DNA from: QQUJ01 sp050287605
GTDB lineage: Bacteria; Pseudomonadota; Gammaproteobacteria; QQUJ01
Direction of reading: 5' to 3'
Assembly: GCA_050287605.1 (NCBI GenBank)
Contig: JBNKCG010000042.1
Span: 62,001-126,000 of the forward strand
Length of the DNA stretch: 64,000 nucleotides
Part shown: one piece after another, positions 29,790 to 38,415 of the stretch
Numbering within the stretch: the stretch's first letter is position 1
Layout of the letters: the number at the start of each line of letters is the position of its first letter
The notes under the pieces: model-generated
Told to the model about the DNA's origin: nothing
Databases searched by the model: none
What the model saw: the letters and a program-made list of their open reading frames with translations, nothing else
Made by a program: the position numbers and the translations under genes

Positions 29790-30269
29790 ATGACCCAACC
29801 AACCGAATCTGTCGCCGAAGGCAAGATGGTGAGTATTACCTATACCATCCACGAAGTCGGTGGCGCGCTGCTGGAGCAGGTCGATGCCCCGGTCAGCTAT
29901 CTCCACGGTTCCGGGCGTCTGCTGCCCAAGGTCGAGGCCGCGCTGGAGAGCAAGGTTGCGGGCGATACGGTGTCGGTGGAGCTGGACAGCAGCGAGGCGT
30001 TCGGCCCCCACCGCGACGAGCTCACCTACGTGGACGATCTGGTCAACGTGCCCGAGCAGTTCCGCTTTCTGGGGGCGGAAGTGGAGATGATGAGCGACAA
30101 GGGGGAACGCCGCACCTTCGCCGTCACTCGTATCGAGGCCGGTAAGCTGACGCTAGACGGCAACCACCCCTTTGCCGGCAAGGCGCTGCAATTCGATCTC
30201 ACCGTGTGCGAGGTGCGCGCACCGACGCCCGAGGAGGTGGCCTCGCTGGGCAGCGTGACGCGCCACTGA
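29790..30269 (+). CDS. FKBP-type peptidyl-prolyl isomerase, SlyD-like
   Basis: 159 residues. It starts with VAEGKMVSITYTIHEVGGAL and continues with the flap-region sequence SYLHGSGRLLPKVEAALESK. It has the usual SlyD order of FKBP half, insert-in-flap chaperone domain (about 75-125) and returning FKBP strand (NHPFAGKALQFDLTV). The His/Cys metal-binding tail of SlyD is absent. It probably helps fold proteins in the cytoplasm. The ATG at 29790 is preferred because AGCAGGGAG precedes it; an in-frame upstream ATG would put the start inside the terminator. Confidence 0.9.
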   Translation: MTQPTESVAEGKMVSITYTIHEVGGALLEQVDAPVSYLHGSGRLLPKVEAALESKVAGDTVSVELDSSEAFGPHRDELTYVDDLVNVPEQFRFLGAEVEMMSDKGERRTFAVTRIEAGKLTLDGNHPFAGKALQFDLTVCEVRAPTPEEVASLGSVTRH

Positions 30270-30313
30270 TCCCCTCCCTTCCGCCGTACCGGCGGCGCCC
30301 TTACAATGCGCCG

Positions 30314-31705
30314 ATGAGCGAATCTTCCGTAACCTCCCCCTTGAGCGTCGTCATCCTGGCTGCCGGCCAGGGTACCCGGATGCGGTCGCGCCTTCCCAAG
30401 GTGCTCCACACCCTGGCCGGGCGCCCGTTGCTTGCCCACGTGGTGGAGACGGCCGCTTCGCTGCAGGCAGTGGCCATCCACGTGGTGTATGGCCACGGCG
30501 GCGAACAGGTGCAGACGGCGCTGGGCGCGCAGCCGCTGCAGTGGGTGGAGCAGGCCGAGCAGTTGGGCACCGGGCATGCCGTCGCCCAGGCCGCGCCCGC
30601 AATTCCGCCCGATCACAACGTCCTGGTGCTGTACGGCGACGTCCCGCTAACCGAAGCGGAAACCCTGCGGCGTCTGATCGCGGCCGGTGGTGCGGATGCG
30701 GTGGGGCTGCTCACGGCCCACCTTGCCGATCCCACCGGCTATGGCCGTATCCTGCGCGGGGCTGACGGCAACGTGCTCGGCATCGTCGAGCAGAAAGACG
30801 CCACGCCCCAGCAGCTGGCCATCCGCGAGGTCAATACCGGGATGATGTCCATTCCAGCGGCGCACATGCAGCGGTGGCTGGCACGTCTCGGCAACGACAA
30901 CGCCCAGGGCGAGTACTACCTCACCGATGTCATCGCCATGGCAGTCGCCGACGGTGTGGCGGTGCACACGGTGCACGCGCAGGACGAACGGGAGATCCTG
31001 GGTGTCAACGATCGCGTACAGCTCGCCTGGCTGGAGCGCGAGTATCAGCGCCGCCGGGCCGAAACCTTGATGCGCGAGGGTGTCACGCTACGCGATCCGG
31101 CGCGCTTCGATTTGCGCGGTACCCTGCAAGCCGGACGCGATGTGGTCATCGATATCGACGTCATCATCGAAGGACACGTGGTGATCGGTGAGAACGTGGA
31201 GATCGGGGCGCACTGCCTCCTCAAGGACGTCACCATTGGTGACGGCAGTGTCATCCATCCCCATTGCGTGCTGGAGGAGTCGACCATCGGCGCTGGCTGC
31301 CAGGTGGGTCCCTTCGCCCGTTTGCGCCCGGCGACGGTGCTGGCGGATAAGGCCAAGGCCGGCAATTTCGTGGAGATCAAGAAGAGCGTCGTCGGTGAGG
31401 GCAGCAAGATCAATCACCTCTCCTACGTGGGCGACGCCACACTCGGGCGTGACGTCAACGTAGGGGCTGGCTGCATCACCTGCAATTACGATGGCGTGAA
31501 CAAACACAAAACGGTGATCGGCGACCGCGCCTTCATCGGTTCGGATACCCAGCTGGTGGCTCCCGTCGAAATCGGAGAGGACGCGGTGATCGGCGCTGGA
31601 TCCACCATCACGCGACCCGCGCCGGCCGGCGAACTCACCGTGAGTCGCGCCAAACAGGTCACCGTTTCCGGTTGGAAGCGACCGCAGAAGAAGCCGAAAG
31701 GCTGA
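30314..31705 (+). CDS. glmU: Bifunctional GlcNAc-1-P uridyltransferase / GlcN-1-P acetyltransferase
   Basis: 463 residues. The N-terminal half has the pyrophosphorylase loop LAAGQGTRMRSRLPKVLH and the YGDVPL motif. The C-terminal half is a left-handed beta-helix of hexapeptide repeats with CLLKDVTIGDGSVIHPHCVL and GAGCITCNYDGVNKHKTVIG. It makes UDP-GlcNAc for peptidoglycan and lipopolysaccharide. The ATG at 30314 begins just before the loop region. It is followed by glmS after 47 bases, as in many gammaproteobacteria. Confidence 0.98.
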   Translation: MSESSVTSPLSVVILAAGQGTRMRSRLPKVLHTLAGRPLLAHVVETAASLQAVAIHVVYGHGGEQVQTALGAQPLQWVEQAEQLGTGHAVAQAAPAIPPDHNVLVLYGDVPLTEAETLRRLIAAGGADAVGLLTAHLADPTGYGRILRGADGNVLGIVEQKDATPQQLAIREVNTGMMSIPAAHMQRWLARLGNDNAQGEYYLTDVIAMAVADGVAVHTVHAQDEREILGVNDRVQLAWLEREYQRRRAETLMREGVTLRDPARFDLRGTLQAGRDVVIDIDVIIEGHVVIGENVEIGAHCLLKDVTIGDGSVIHPHCVLEESTIGAGCQVGPFARLRPATVLADKAKAGNFVEIKKSVVGEGSKINHLSYVGDATLGRDVNVGAGCITCNYDGVNKHKTVIGDRAFIGSDTQLVAPVEIGEDAVIGAGSTITRPAPAGELTVSRAKQVTVSGWKRPQKKPKG

Positions 31706-31752
31706 CGGCTGACCGGCCGCGCTCCCGTCACTCAAGATAAAGGGAAGTTGGC

Positions 31753-33579
31753 ATGTGTGGAATCGTCGGCGCCATCGCGCAGCGTAACGTTACCCCGATC
31801 CTGGTGGAGGGTTTGAGGCGGCTGGAGTACCGCGGGTACGACTCAGCCGGCATTGCAGTGCGTGACGAATCGGCCCGGCTGCAACGCATCCGGTCAGTGG
31901 GCAAGGTCGCCAAACTGCAGGAGCTGCTCGATGCCACGCCGGCCGAGGGGCCGCTGGGCATCGCCCACACCCGCTGGGCCACGCATGGCATTCCCGCCGA
32001 GCGCAATGCCCACCCGCACATGAGCGGTGAACAGGTGGCGATCGTGCACAACGGCATCATCGAGAACCACGCCGAGTTGCGGGCTGAACTTGCCGCCAAG
32101 GGATACCGTTTCTCCTCCGAGACCGACACGGAGGTGATCGCTCATCTGCTAGCCGAGTTGCTGCAGCACAACCCCAATCTGCTGGAAGCGGTACGCAGCG
32201 CAGTGGCCAAACTGGTGGGCGCCTACGCCCTGGCCGTAGTTTCACCCAGTGATCCTGATCGGTTGGTCGTTGCCCGCGTCGGCTGCCCGTTGGTGATCGG
32301 TTTGGCCGACGGGGAGAACTACGTCGCATCCGACGTATTCGCGCTGTTGCCCCACACCCAGCGCTTCCAATTTCTCGAAGAGGGCGACGTTGCCGATGTC
32401 CGCCGCGACGGGGTCACCATCTATGATGCCGAGGGTCGGATTGCGGAACGCGAGGTGAAGATCTCCCAGCTTTCCGGAGCGACGGCGGAGAAGGGTCCCT
32501 ATCGCCACTACATGCTGAAGGAGATCTTCGAACAGCCGGCGGTGATCGCAGAAACTCTGGAAGGACGTATCTTCAAAGGCCGGCTGATGGAAGAGAGTTT
32601 TGGGCACGAGGCTAAGGCACTGCTCGACCAGACCCGTCACGTGCAGATCGTCGCCTGCGGCACCAGCTACCATGCCGGACTGGTGGCGCGTTACTGGTTG
32701 GAGGAGATCGGCATTCCCTGCAACGTCGAGGTGGCGAGCGAGTTCCGCTATCGTAGCGTGGTGGTGCCGGAAGGGTCGCTGTTCGTCACCATCTCCCAGT
32801 CGGGGGAAACCGCCGATACGTTGGCCGCTCTGCGCGGTGCGAAGAAGATGGGCTACCTGGGCAGCCTCGCCATCTGCAACGTGGCGGAGAGTTCCCTGGA
32901 CCGCGAATCCGACGTCACCCTGATGACCCGCGCCGGTCCCGAGATCGGGGTGGCGTCAACCAAAGCGTTTACCACGCAGTTGGCCGCACTGCGTTTGGTA
33001 ACCCTGGCGCTGGCGCGTCGCCGCGGGATGGATGCCGAGCGCGAACGCGAACTGGTGGAGGAGCTGCATGCGTTGCCGCGCCAAGTCGAAGTGGTGCTGG
33101 AGCTCAACGACGCCATCGCCGAGATGGCCAACGCGTTTGCCGACAAGCAGCATGCCCTGTTCCTAGGGCGTGGCTGTTTTTACCCGGTGGCTATGGAGGG
33201 GGCGCTTAAACTGAAGGAGATCTCCTACATTCACGCCGAAGCCTACCCCGCCGGCGAACTGAAACACGGCCCGTTGGCGCTGGTCGACGCCGAGATGCCA
33301 GTGGTATGTGCGCTACCCAACGACCCGCTACTGGAGAAAGTGCTTTCGAATCTACAGGAGGTACGGGCGCGCGGTGGAGAGCTGTTCCTGTTCAGCGATC
33401 AGCGCATCCAGATCGATTTGGACAAATATCAAAAACTAACCCTCGCCGACATCAACCCCAGCACTGCCCCGATCGTCTACACGGTGCCGCTGCAGTTGCT
33501 CTCCTACCACGTGGCGGTGCTCAAGGGGACGGACGTGGATCAGCCGCGGAACCTCGCTAAATCGGTAACCGTCGAGTAA
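31753..33579 (+). CDS. glmS: Glutamine-fructose-6-phosphate aminotransferase (isomerizing)
   Basis: 608 residues. Met is followed by the nucleophile Cys2 (MCGIVGAIAQ) of the class II glutaminase domain. The domain continues with HTRWATHGIPAERNAHPH. The two SIS sugar-isomerase domains follow, with VACGTSYHAGLVARYWLEE and SQSGETADTLAALR. The C-terminus KSVTVE is the expected end. It supplies GlcN-6-P for GlmM/GlmU. The roughly 205 bases after its stop are AT-rich and hold the candidate promoter of the RiPP island. Confidence 0.98.
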   Translation: MCGIVGAIAQRNVTPILVEGLRRLEYRGYDSAGIAVRDESARLQRIRSVGKVAKLQELLDATPAEGPLGIAHTRWATHGIPAERNAHPHMSGEQVAIVHNGIIENHAELRAELAAKGYRFSSETDTEVIAHLLAELLQHNPNLLEAVRSAVAKLVGAYALAVVSPSDPDRLVVARVGCPLVIGLADGENYVASDVFALLPHTQRFQFLEEGDVADVRRDGVTIYDAEGRIAEREVKISQLSGATAEKGPYRHYMLKEIFEQPAVIAETLEGRIFKGRLMEESFGHEAKALLDQTRHVQIVACGTSYHAGLVARYWLEEIGIPCNVEVASEFRYRSVVVPEGSLFVTISQSGETADTLAALRGAKKMGYLGSLAICNVAESSLDRESDVTLMTRAGPEIGVASTKAFTTQLAALRLVTLALARRRGMDAERERELVEELHALPRQVEVVLELNDAIAEMANAFADKQHALFLGRGCFYPVAMEGALKLKEISYIHAEAYPAGELKHGPLALVDAEMPVVCALPNDPLLEKVLSNLQEVRARGGELFLFSDQRIQIDLDKYQKLTLADINPSTAPIVYTVPLQLLSYHVAVLKGTDVDQPRNLAKSVTVE

Positions 33580-33634
33580 TTTCGTCAGGTTTTGCCGGCG
33601 CGCAAGAAGTGAGAATTGAGCCGTGTTTTCATTG

Positions 33635-33664
33635 TTTCGAGTTGATCTGTTTAAGGAATATGAT
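33635..33664 (+). promoter_or_regulatory. Weak candidate promoter of the RiPP island
   Basis: A good -10 box, TATGAT (33659-33664), lies 18 bases after a poor -35 match, TTTCGA (33635-33640), in the AT-rich gap after glmS. A TTGTTT at 33632 would give a 21-base spacer, which is too long. Start of transcription would be near 33671, leaving a 5' leader of about 114 bases before the precursor gene. Confidence 0.28.
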
Positions 33665-33784
33665 ATGTTTTTCCGGCGCCGACAAACCAAGTGATACCTA
33701 TCTTGGGGGGTAGGAATTACATCTTCGCTATCAGGAGTTCAATTAGGAAGGTACTCGTCAATCCTATTTATAAGGGAGCCACTC

Positions 33785-33934
33785 ATGTCTGAAAAACCCG
33801 TCAAAGAGCAGAAGAACAAGAAGCACTACGTCAAACCGGAAACCAAGAAGCACAAAGCCGCCGCCATCGTCTCGGGGTCGGGAGATTGCAGCCTCTACAG
33901 CAGAACGGTCAGCGGTTTAACCTACTACTACTAA
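33785..33934 (+). CDS. RiPP precursor peptide with lasso-like leader
   Basis: A 49-residue peptide with a strong Shine-Dalgarno (AAGGGAG, six bases before the ATG). The first 30 residues are very Lys-rich and look like a leader; they contain Y15-V-K-P18, matching the lasso leader motif Y-x-x-P. In lasso leaders a Thr stands 15 residues after the Tyr, two before the cleavage site. Here that place is Ser30, putting the cut after Gly31 and leaving core SGDCSLYSRTVSGLTYYY. The core has one Cys (35), four Tyr, one Arg and one Asp, and three terminal Tyr. No Asp or Glu occurs at core 7-9 where a lasso ring closes. It precedes the rSAM genes on the same strand. Confidence 0.75.
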   Translation: MSEKPVKEQKNKKHYVKPETKKHKAAAIVSGSGDCSLYSRTVSGLTYYY

Positions 33935-33986
33935 CGCATTCGAGAAGACGAGCCTCATTGCAGTAGAGGACTGTGTATTGGTAGAA

Positions 33987-34025
33987 GACCAGAGGGTCAG
34001 TTCAGCACGAGCTGGTCCTCTGGTT
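33987..34025 (+). promoter_or_regulatory. Long hairpin between precursor gene and radical SAM operon
   Basis: Bases 33987-34003 pair with 34009-34025 in a 17-bp stem with no mismatch, four G-U wobbles and a 5-base loop (AGCAC). The core ACCAGAGG/CCTCTGGT is a perfect 8-bp match. No T-run follows. It sits 53 bases after the precursor stop and 89 before the first enzyme, the usual place of an attenuator or RNA-stability element that keeps precursor mRNA in excess over enzyme mRNA. Confidence 0.6.
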
Positions 34026-34114
34026 GGTCACCGCACCCATATTGTCAGTCCCGGGTTTCTGCTGATGCGTGCGTCGCGCCGACACAAGGGACGACGGCTC
34101 GTGGGTAGCGTGAA

Positions 34115-35125
34115 ATGAACCTGATACTGACGGACGTATGCAATAGGGCGTGCCCTTATTGCTTTGCCCAGTCCAAAGTCGCTTTGGACGGCCGTGGCGA
34201 AAAAGGGGTAGCAACCCCTATCACCCTCGAAAACTATCTAACCTACCTGGATTTTCTGAAGAGAAGCGGTATCCGCGAGCTCAAGCTGCTGGGCGGCGAA
34301 CCGACGACTCACCCGAAATTCGAGCTTCTGATCGAGGTGGGGCTCACCCAAGGATTCTCTATCACGGTGTTTACCAATGGATTGTGGTCGACACGTGTAC
34401 AGCAGCTGTTCAAGAGCCCGGACACCTCGGAAGTACAGTTTCTTGTCAACGTCAACGAGCCTGCGTTTCAAGGTGAGTGGGAAACCGAGAAACAGCGTGT
34501 CTCTCTGAAGGTGGCTGGTCAACGTGCCGGACTCGGTTTCAATATTTACCGACAAGGCTTCGATCTCTTGTTTGTTGCCGATCATATTAACGAGTTTGGC
34601 CTAAAACGTGAGGTGAGGTTGGGACTCGCGCATCCCATAGTCGGCGAGACGAATTCCGCAGCGAGGGATGATGAGCTACCGCTGATCGGCACGCAGCTAA
34701 TTTCACAACTTCGCCAACTTGAAGCTCGTGACATTCTCGGGCGATTTGATTGTGGGTTTCCCCTATGCATGTTTTCTGAAGATGATTTGGGAGCGCTGAT
34801 TACCTGCTCGACCGGGTTTAGTGCCCATTGTGGAATCATCGTCGACGTGGGTCCTGATCTAACGATGTGGCCATGTTTCCCCTTGAGCAAGCTTCATAAC
34901 GTGTCGTTGCATGAGTTCGAAAACAAAGCCGCCGTTGATGCCTATTTTTTCGACCAGTTGTCAGGGTTAAGCGCAATCGGTTCCCTGCCTCGTTGCATCG
35001 GCTGCAAATACAAACAACGTATGCAATGTTCAGGTGGATGCGTGGCGCGCACGCTGCGTAGCTGGTCGACTACGGGTGACACTGATGTGGTTGAAAAATT
35101 GAGTCGCCGTATGGTGACGCGATGA
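34115..35125 (+). CDS. Radical SAM protein 1 of the RiPP island
   Basis: 336 residues. The radical SAM cluster motif is at the extreme N-terminus, C9-N-R-A-C13-P-Y-C16, followed by the SAM-contact GGEP (LKLLGGEPTTHPKF). After the partial barrel comes a Cys-rich C-terminal part: CGFPLCMF, an isolated C in FSAHCGI, PC in LTMWPCFPL, and CIGCKYKQRMQCSGGCVA, resembling a SPASM/auxiliary-cluster domain. It lacks any separate peptide-recognition domain. Such enzymes typically cross-link or otherwise modify side chains of a RiPP precursor. The stop overlaps the next start by four bases. It resembles radical SAM protein 2 in its C-terminal layout. Confidence 0.88.
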   Translation: MNLILTDVCNRACPYCFAQSKVALDGRGEKGVATPITLENYLTYLDFLKRSGIRELKLLGGEPTTHPKFELLIEVGLTQGFSITVFTNGLWSTRVQQLFKSPDTSEVQFLVNVNEPAFQGEWETEKQRVSLKVAGQRAGLGFNIYRQGFDLLFVADHINEFGLKREVRLGLAHPIVGETNSAARDDELPLIGTQLISQLRQLEARDILGRFDCGFPLCMFSEDDLGALITCSTGFSAHCGIIVDVGPDLTMWPCFPLSKLHNVSLHEFENKAAVDAYFFDQLSGLSAIGSLPRCIGCKYKQRMQCSGGCVARTLRSWSTTGDTDVVEKLSRRMVTR

Positions 35126-35790
35126 ATAAGCTGACTGCCATTCTTATTTGTGTCGCGGTGGCTGCACTACCGCACAGTTCTCCGCTATCCGCGGCCGATA
35201 TCGTTGAGGCGGCTACGAGCAGTGTCACCACAGAGTTGCTCAAGCGGCCTAGTGCTAGCGCGCTGAATAGTATTCTCCGCGAAGGGGGCGGCGCGCCGGA
35301 TAATCTGGAGTTGTGGGTGCAACGACTGGATCGACGCAATCTTGAGTTACTACCTCGGCATGCAATGGAGTGGTTTTACGATCAAGATCAGGCTGTGCGT
35401 CTGATCTATGAGTCAACACAGGATTTACCGCGTATGACACCAATGCGCGAACGAACATTGCTCTTCCTGCTGCGATTGCAGCCCAAGATGTTGGAGATCT
35501 ACCTCAGGCAGCGGAATCCCGTGTGGGTAAATACGTTGCGTCAGCGAAGAATTCAAAGGCGTGTATTGGACCCTAACCGTCACAAAATATTCGGCGACAT
35601 CAGGGATGTTTACATCGCCGATTTCTTTTATGCCCTTCAGGATATCGATCGCACGTTTCAGGAACTTGGTAGCCCTGGGGATCCTTTGCTTCGGTTTCCA
35701 GTCGGGCTTGCCAGCGTTGTGGATCTCGAAGCATTTTTCGCTGCACGTATCGAGTCACTCTTCGAACGCATTCCGGGTTCGCCGCGATGA
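35122..35790 (+). CDS. Exported protein of unknown function in the RiPP island
   Basis: 222 residues with a plausible signal peptide ending near SPLSAA (residue 25). The mature part is helical and rich in Leu, Arg and Gln, with RDVYIADFFYALQDIDRTFQ near the end. It has no Cys after the signal and no enzyme motif I recognise. It overlaps its neighbours by four bases on each side, so it belongs to the operon. Its export signal is notable between cytoplasmic maturation enzymes: it might be an immunity or periplasmic processing factor, but that is a guess. Confidence 0.7.
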   Translation: MNKLTAILICVAVAALPHSSPLSAADIVEAATSSVTTELLKRPSASALNSILREGGGAPDNLELWVQRLDRRNLELLPRHAMEWFYDQDQAVRLIYESTQDLPRMTPMRERTLLFLLRLQPKMLEIYLRQRNPVWVNTLRQRRIQRRVLDPNRHKIFGDIRDVYIADFFYALQDIDRTFQELGSPGDPLLRFPVGLASVVDLEAFFAARIESLFERIPGSPR

Positions 35791-36956
35791 GTTCCACAAT
35801 TGACTTTGAACCTATCTGCGGTCTAGGCGATGCGGCATCTGCATCAGGTGCTTACAGTGGTGAAACTCGGGGGGGTGCCTTTTCAGCCACTTACGTTCTG
35901 CACGGGGGAGCGCTGACAGTCAGTTCCAATGCATACGATCCCATAGCTGTGCTGGATTCCCAGTTAAGACTCTACAAGTCGCCGAATTTGTCTGATATCC
36001 CCAGGCGCCATGTCGAAGTGCTTCTCCATTGTCTGGATGCCACGGAACCGTCCGAACTGGAAGCGTGGGAGAAGCTGCAGGCTGCGTTTGAAAATCGATT
36101 TGATCAAAACGAGATAAAGGGCTGCTCACCAAATACTGAAGGTATGTGGTACATACCGGTCGAATCAGGTGATCTGCTGCATAAAACCGGAACCCTTTGT
36201 GTTCAGCTCAAGCGCACCGACGACCCAACAATCACGATGTCCGTGCTGTGCAATCGTACCAGGAACGGGGGCGCGGCCTCTCCGTATAAACGGAGGCGGA
36301 ATTTTGATGGTACCGATTGCGAATTTGAGTGGGATTGGCTGATCGATCTCATCAAAGCACTCTATGTGCAGATTCACGGATTCTACGCCATACACGCGGC
36401 AATGGTGAGCAAAAACTCGAATGCCGTTCTCGTCGGAGGGGTAAGCGGCTCTGGAAAGTCTACGACCGCGTTGGCCTTGACTCGCGAGGGATTTCGCCTC
36501 CATACGGATGACTATGGCTTAATTCGGTCGGAAAGCGACGGAAGTGTTCGTTGTAGCGGCTTATTGATGCCGCCGCGTCTGGTGGGAAGGCCGCCGGAAT
36601 CCGTTGAGAGCTTGGAAGAGACGATTTCGCGTCCGCGGGATCAGGGAAAGTATCCGTTCGAGGCGGGGTGTACAGCGTACGCTGAGGACGCTCAATCGTG
36701 GCGACACCCAAAGGTAGTCATATTGCTGGATCGCACCGATGGTATAAGTGAGCACCTCGTAACCCCGCTACACGGATCGGAGGCGCTCAGCGGTGTGATG
36801 GGTCTTGCCCTGGATCCACTACGAATGATGCGCCTGGAAGCATGGATGGACGTATCGCTCGCATTGATCCATGAATGCGACGTTTATCGCATCAGCGCAG
36901 GTGCCGACTTAAAGTCCCTCGCCCGACGCATCGACGAGTTGCTGCCCGATGAGTGA
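35787..36956 (+). CDS. HprK-related kinase of the RiPP island
   Basis: 389 residues. The C-terminal half is like the HPr kinase/phosphorylase core: LVGGVSGSGKSTTALALTRE (Walker A near residue 217) and, about 20 residues on, LHTDDYGLI. The N-terminal 200 residues are unlike HprK and unrecognised. HprK-like kinases occur in RiPP clusters; in the paeninodin lasso cluster such an enzyme phosphorylates a C-terminal Ser of the precursor. A Ser/Thr/Tyr in the core here, or the sugar or nucleotide pathway, could be the substrate. It overlaps the exported-protein gene by four bases and the next rSAM gene by eight. Confidence 0.82.
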   Translation: MSSTIDFEPICGLGDAASASGAYSGETRGGAFSATYVLHGGALTVSSNAYDPIAVLDSQLRLYKSPNLSDIPRRHVEVLLHCLDATEPSELEAWEKLQAAFENRFDQNEIKGCSPNTEGMWYIPVESGDLLHKTGTLCVQLKRTDDPTITMSVLCNRTRNGGAASPYKRRRNFDGTDCEFEWDWLIDLIKALYVQIHGFYAIHAAMVSKNSNAVLVGGVSGSGKSTTALALTREGFRLHTDDYGLIRSESDGSVRCSGLLMPPRLVGRPPESVESLEETISRPRDQGKYPFEAGCTAYAEDAQSWRHPKVVILLDRTDGISEHLVTPLHGSEALSGVMGLALDPLRMMRLEAWMDVSLALIHECDVYRISAGADLKSLARRIDELLPDE

Positions 36957-38415
36957 GCCGGAACCCATCGATGTCGCTAAATCGCTTCTATACGATGCAC
37001 GTCCTGGCGTTCGCAGCATGGCACTCCGAATTCTAGCAACTGAAGAAGGCCCAGAATCCGAATACCTACTCGCGAGATTGGTTTTTGATTCTGACCAAGC
37101 GCTTGCCGACAGCAGCCTGGATGCACTATTGCAGCGAAATCCGTGGCTCAAGCTAAAGCCGTTTTTCGTCCGTGAGCTGCCGCCAAAAGCCCAAGAGACG
37201 CGGCAAGGACAACAGTGGGCGGCGTTGTGCGCGGGATTTCGTGAAGAACTTGGCAAGCAGTTGCCGGAGATGTTGAAGGATCGCGTTTTCCGATGGCTCA
37301 AATTACCGGGTTTCCTTCCCGAGTTGGTAGATAGCTTGGAGCAGTTAGGGTTGCCAGATATAGCCACGAAGATGGCACAGGCCGGTGATCTTTATGGGAA
37401 GTCCCCAGCCTCGCAAGGGCAGGTACTCTTCGCGCCCACCTACCATTGCAACATCGACTGCTCCTATTGCTACGCAAAGGAGTGGAGTAGGCAACCACCC
37501 TCTCATCTTCCACCGGAATCGTTCGACCCGCTGTTCGGATGGTTGCGGCAGGTGGGTTTGAATCATCTCAATATTTGCGGCGGTGAACCCACTACTTATC
37601 GCTATCTCGACGAGCTTTTGGTACGCGCTGAGCGGGAAGGTGTGCGTATATCGATCACCACCAATGGTATATACGGTGCTCGCATCCGGAAAATACTGGT
37701 GCATCGAAAGGTTGCCGAGATTGTAGGCCACTACGATCAGGAGATCATGCAAACGAAACCTCGAGCCGCTGCCAGGTTTTTGGATAACTTACGCGATGCC
37801 CAGCGGAGCGGAAGCTCGGTGCTAATTCGCTATACGTTGACGGGGTCAAGCAATCAAACAGAGTGGCGCCCAATGCTCGAAATGGCGCAACAACTGGCGA
37901 TTTCGTCGATCAACTACGGTGTGGCTTTTGGCAATATGGAGGGCACGAATACCTACTATGATTTTGAATTTGGCGAACGCGACCCGATGTTTGAAGATAT
38001 GTTTGTACGCTTTGCTGAGGATTGTCATTCGCGGGGGCTACGGCTACATCAGTGCAAACCGATACCGTTGTGCACGTTTTCGCTTCCCACGTTAACGAGG
38101 TACCTGTTGGATGGGACATTACGTGCCTCTTGTGGCGCCTATTTGAGTGACTGTACGCGCAACCTGACCATCAATCCGGATCTTTCCACGTTTCCCTGCA
38201 ACGCCATCGGCGTAAAAGGGCCGCCCATCAGTCAAATTGTTGGGCTGGATGACGCTGCTATGCATTTTCGACCTTTGATTTCCGATTTGCTAAAGCGACC
38301 ATTTAGTCTGAAATGCGAGGCTTGTTTTCTGTTTTATCGAGGCTTCTGCCAAGGTGTGTGCATGGCGCAGCACTATCTGTTGGACAAGAAGAAGAGGAGA
38401 GAGTGCACGGCGTGA
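36949..38415 (+). CDS. Radical SAM protein 2 with N-terminal helical extension
   Basis: 488 residues. The first roughly 150 residues are helical with repeats like DARPGVRSMALRILATEEG and DSDQALADSSLDALLQRNP, which resemble HEAT-type repeats. The cluster motif follows: C167-N-I-D-C171-S-Y-C174, then LNICGGEPTTYRYL. The C-terminal part has CKPIPLCTF, a CG pair, CTRNLTINPDLSTFPCNA and CEACFLFYRGFCQGVCMA. The last three resemble the equivalent places in radical SAM protein 1, so the two are probably paralogues with the same auxiliary-cluster fold. The HEAT-like part may bind the leader. Confidence 0.86.
   Translation: MSEPEPIDVAKSLLYDARPGVRSMALRILATEEGPESEYLLARLVFDSDQALADSSLDALLQRNPWLKLKPFFVRELPPKAQETRQGQQWAALCAGFREELGKQLPEMLKDRVFRWLKLPGFLPELVDSLEQLGLPDIATKMAQAGDLYGKSPASQGQVLFAPTYHCNIDCSYCYAKEWSRQPPSHLPPESFDPLFGWLRQVGLNHLNICGGEPTTYRYLDELLVRAEREGVRISITTNGIYGARIRKILVHRKVAEIVGHYDQEIMQTKPRAAARFLDNLRDAQRSGSSVLIRYTLTGSSNQTEWRPMLEMAQQLAISSINYGVAFGNMEGTNTYYDFEFGERDPMFEDMFVRFAEDCHSRGLRLHQCKPIPLCTFSLPTLTRYLLDGTLRASCGAYLSDCTRNLTINPDLSTFPCNAIGVKGPPISQIVGLDDAAMHFRPLISDLLKRPFSLKCEACFLFYRGFCQGVCMAQHYLLDKKKRRECTA

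Noticed and set aside
33580..34115. Mobile-element boundary or tRNA attachment site at the left edge of the island
   Set aside because: No integrase, transposase, tRNA or flanking direct repeats could be found on either edge.
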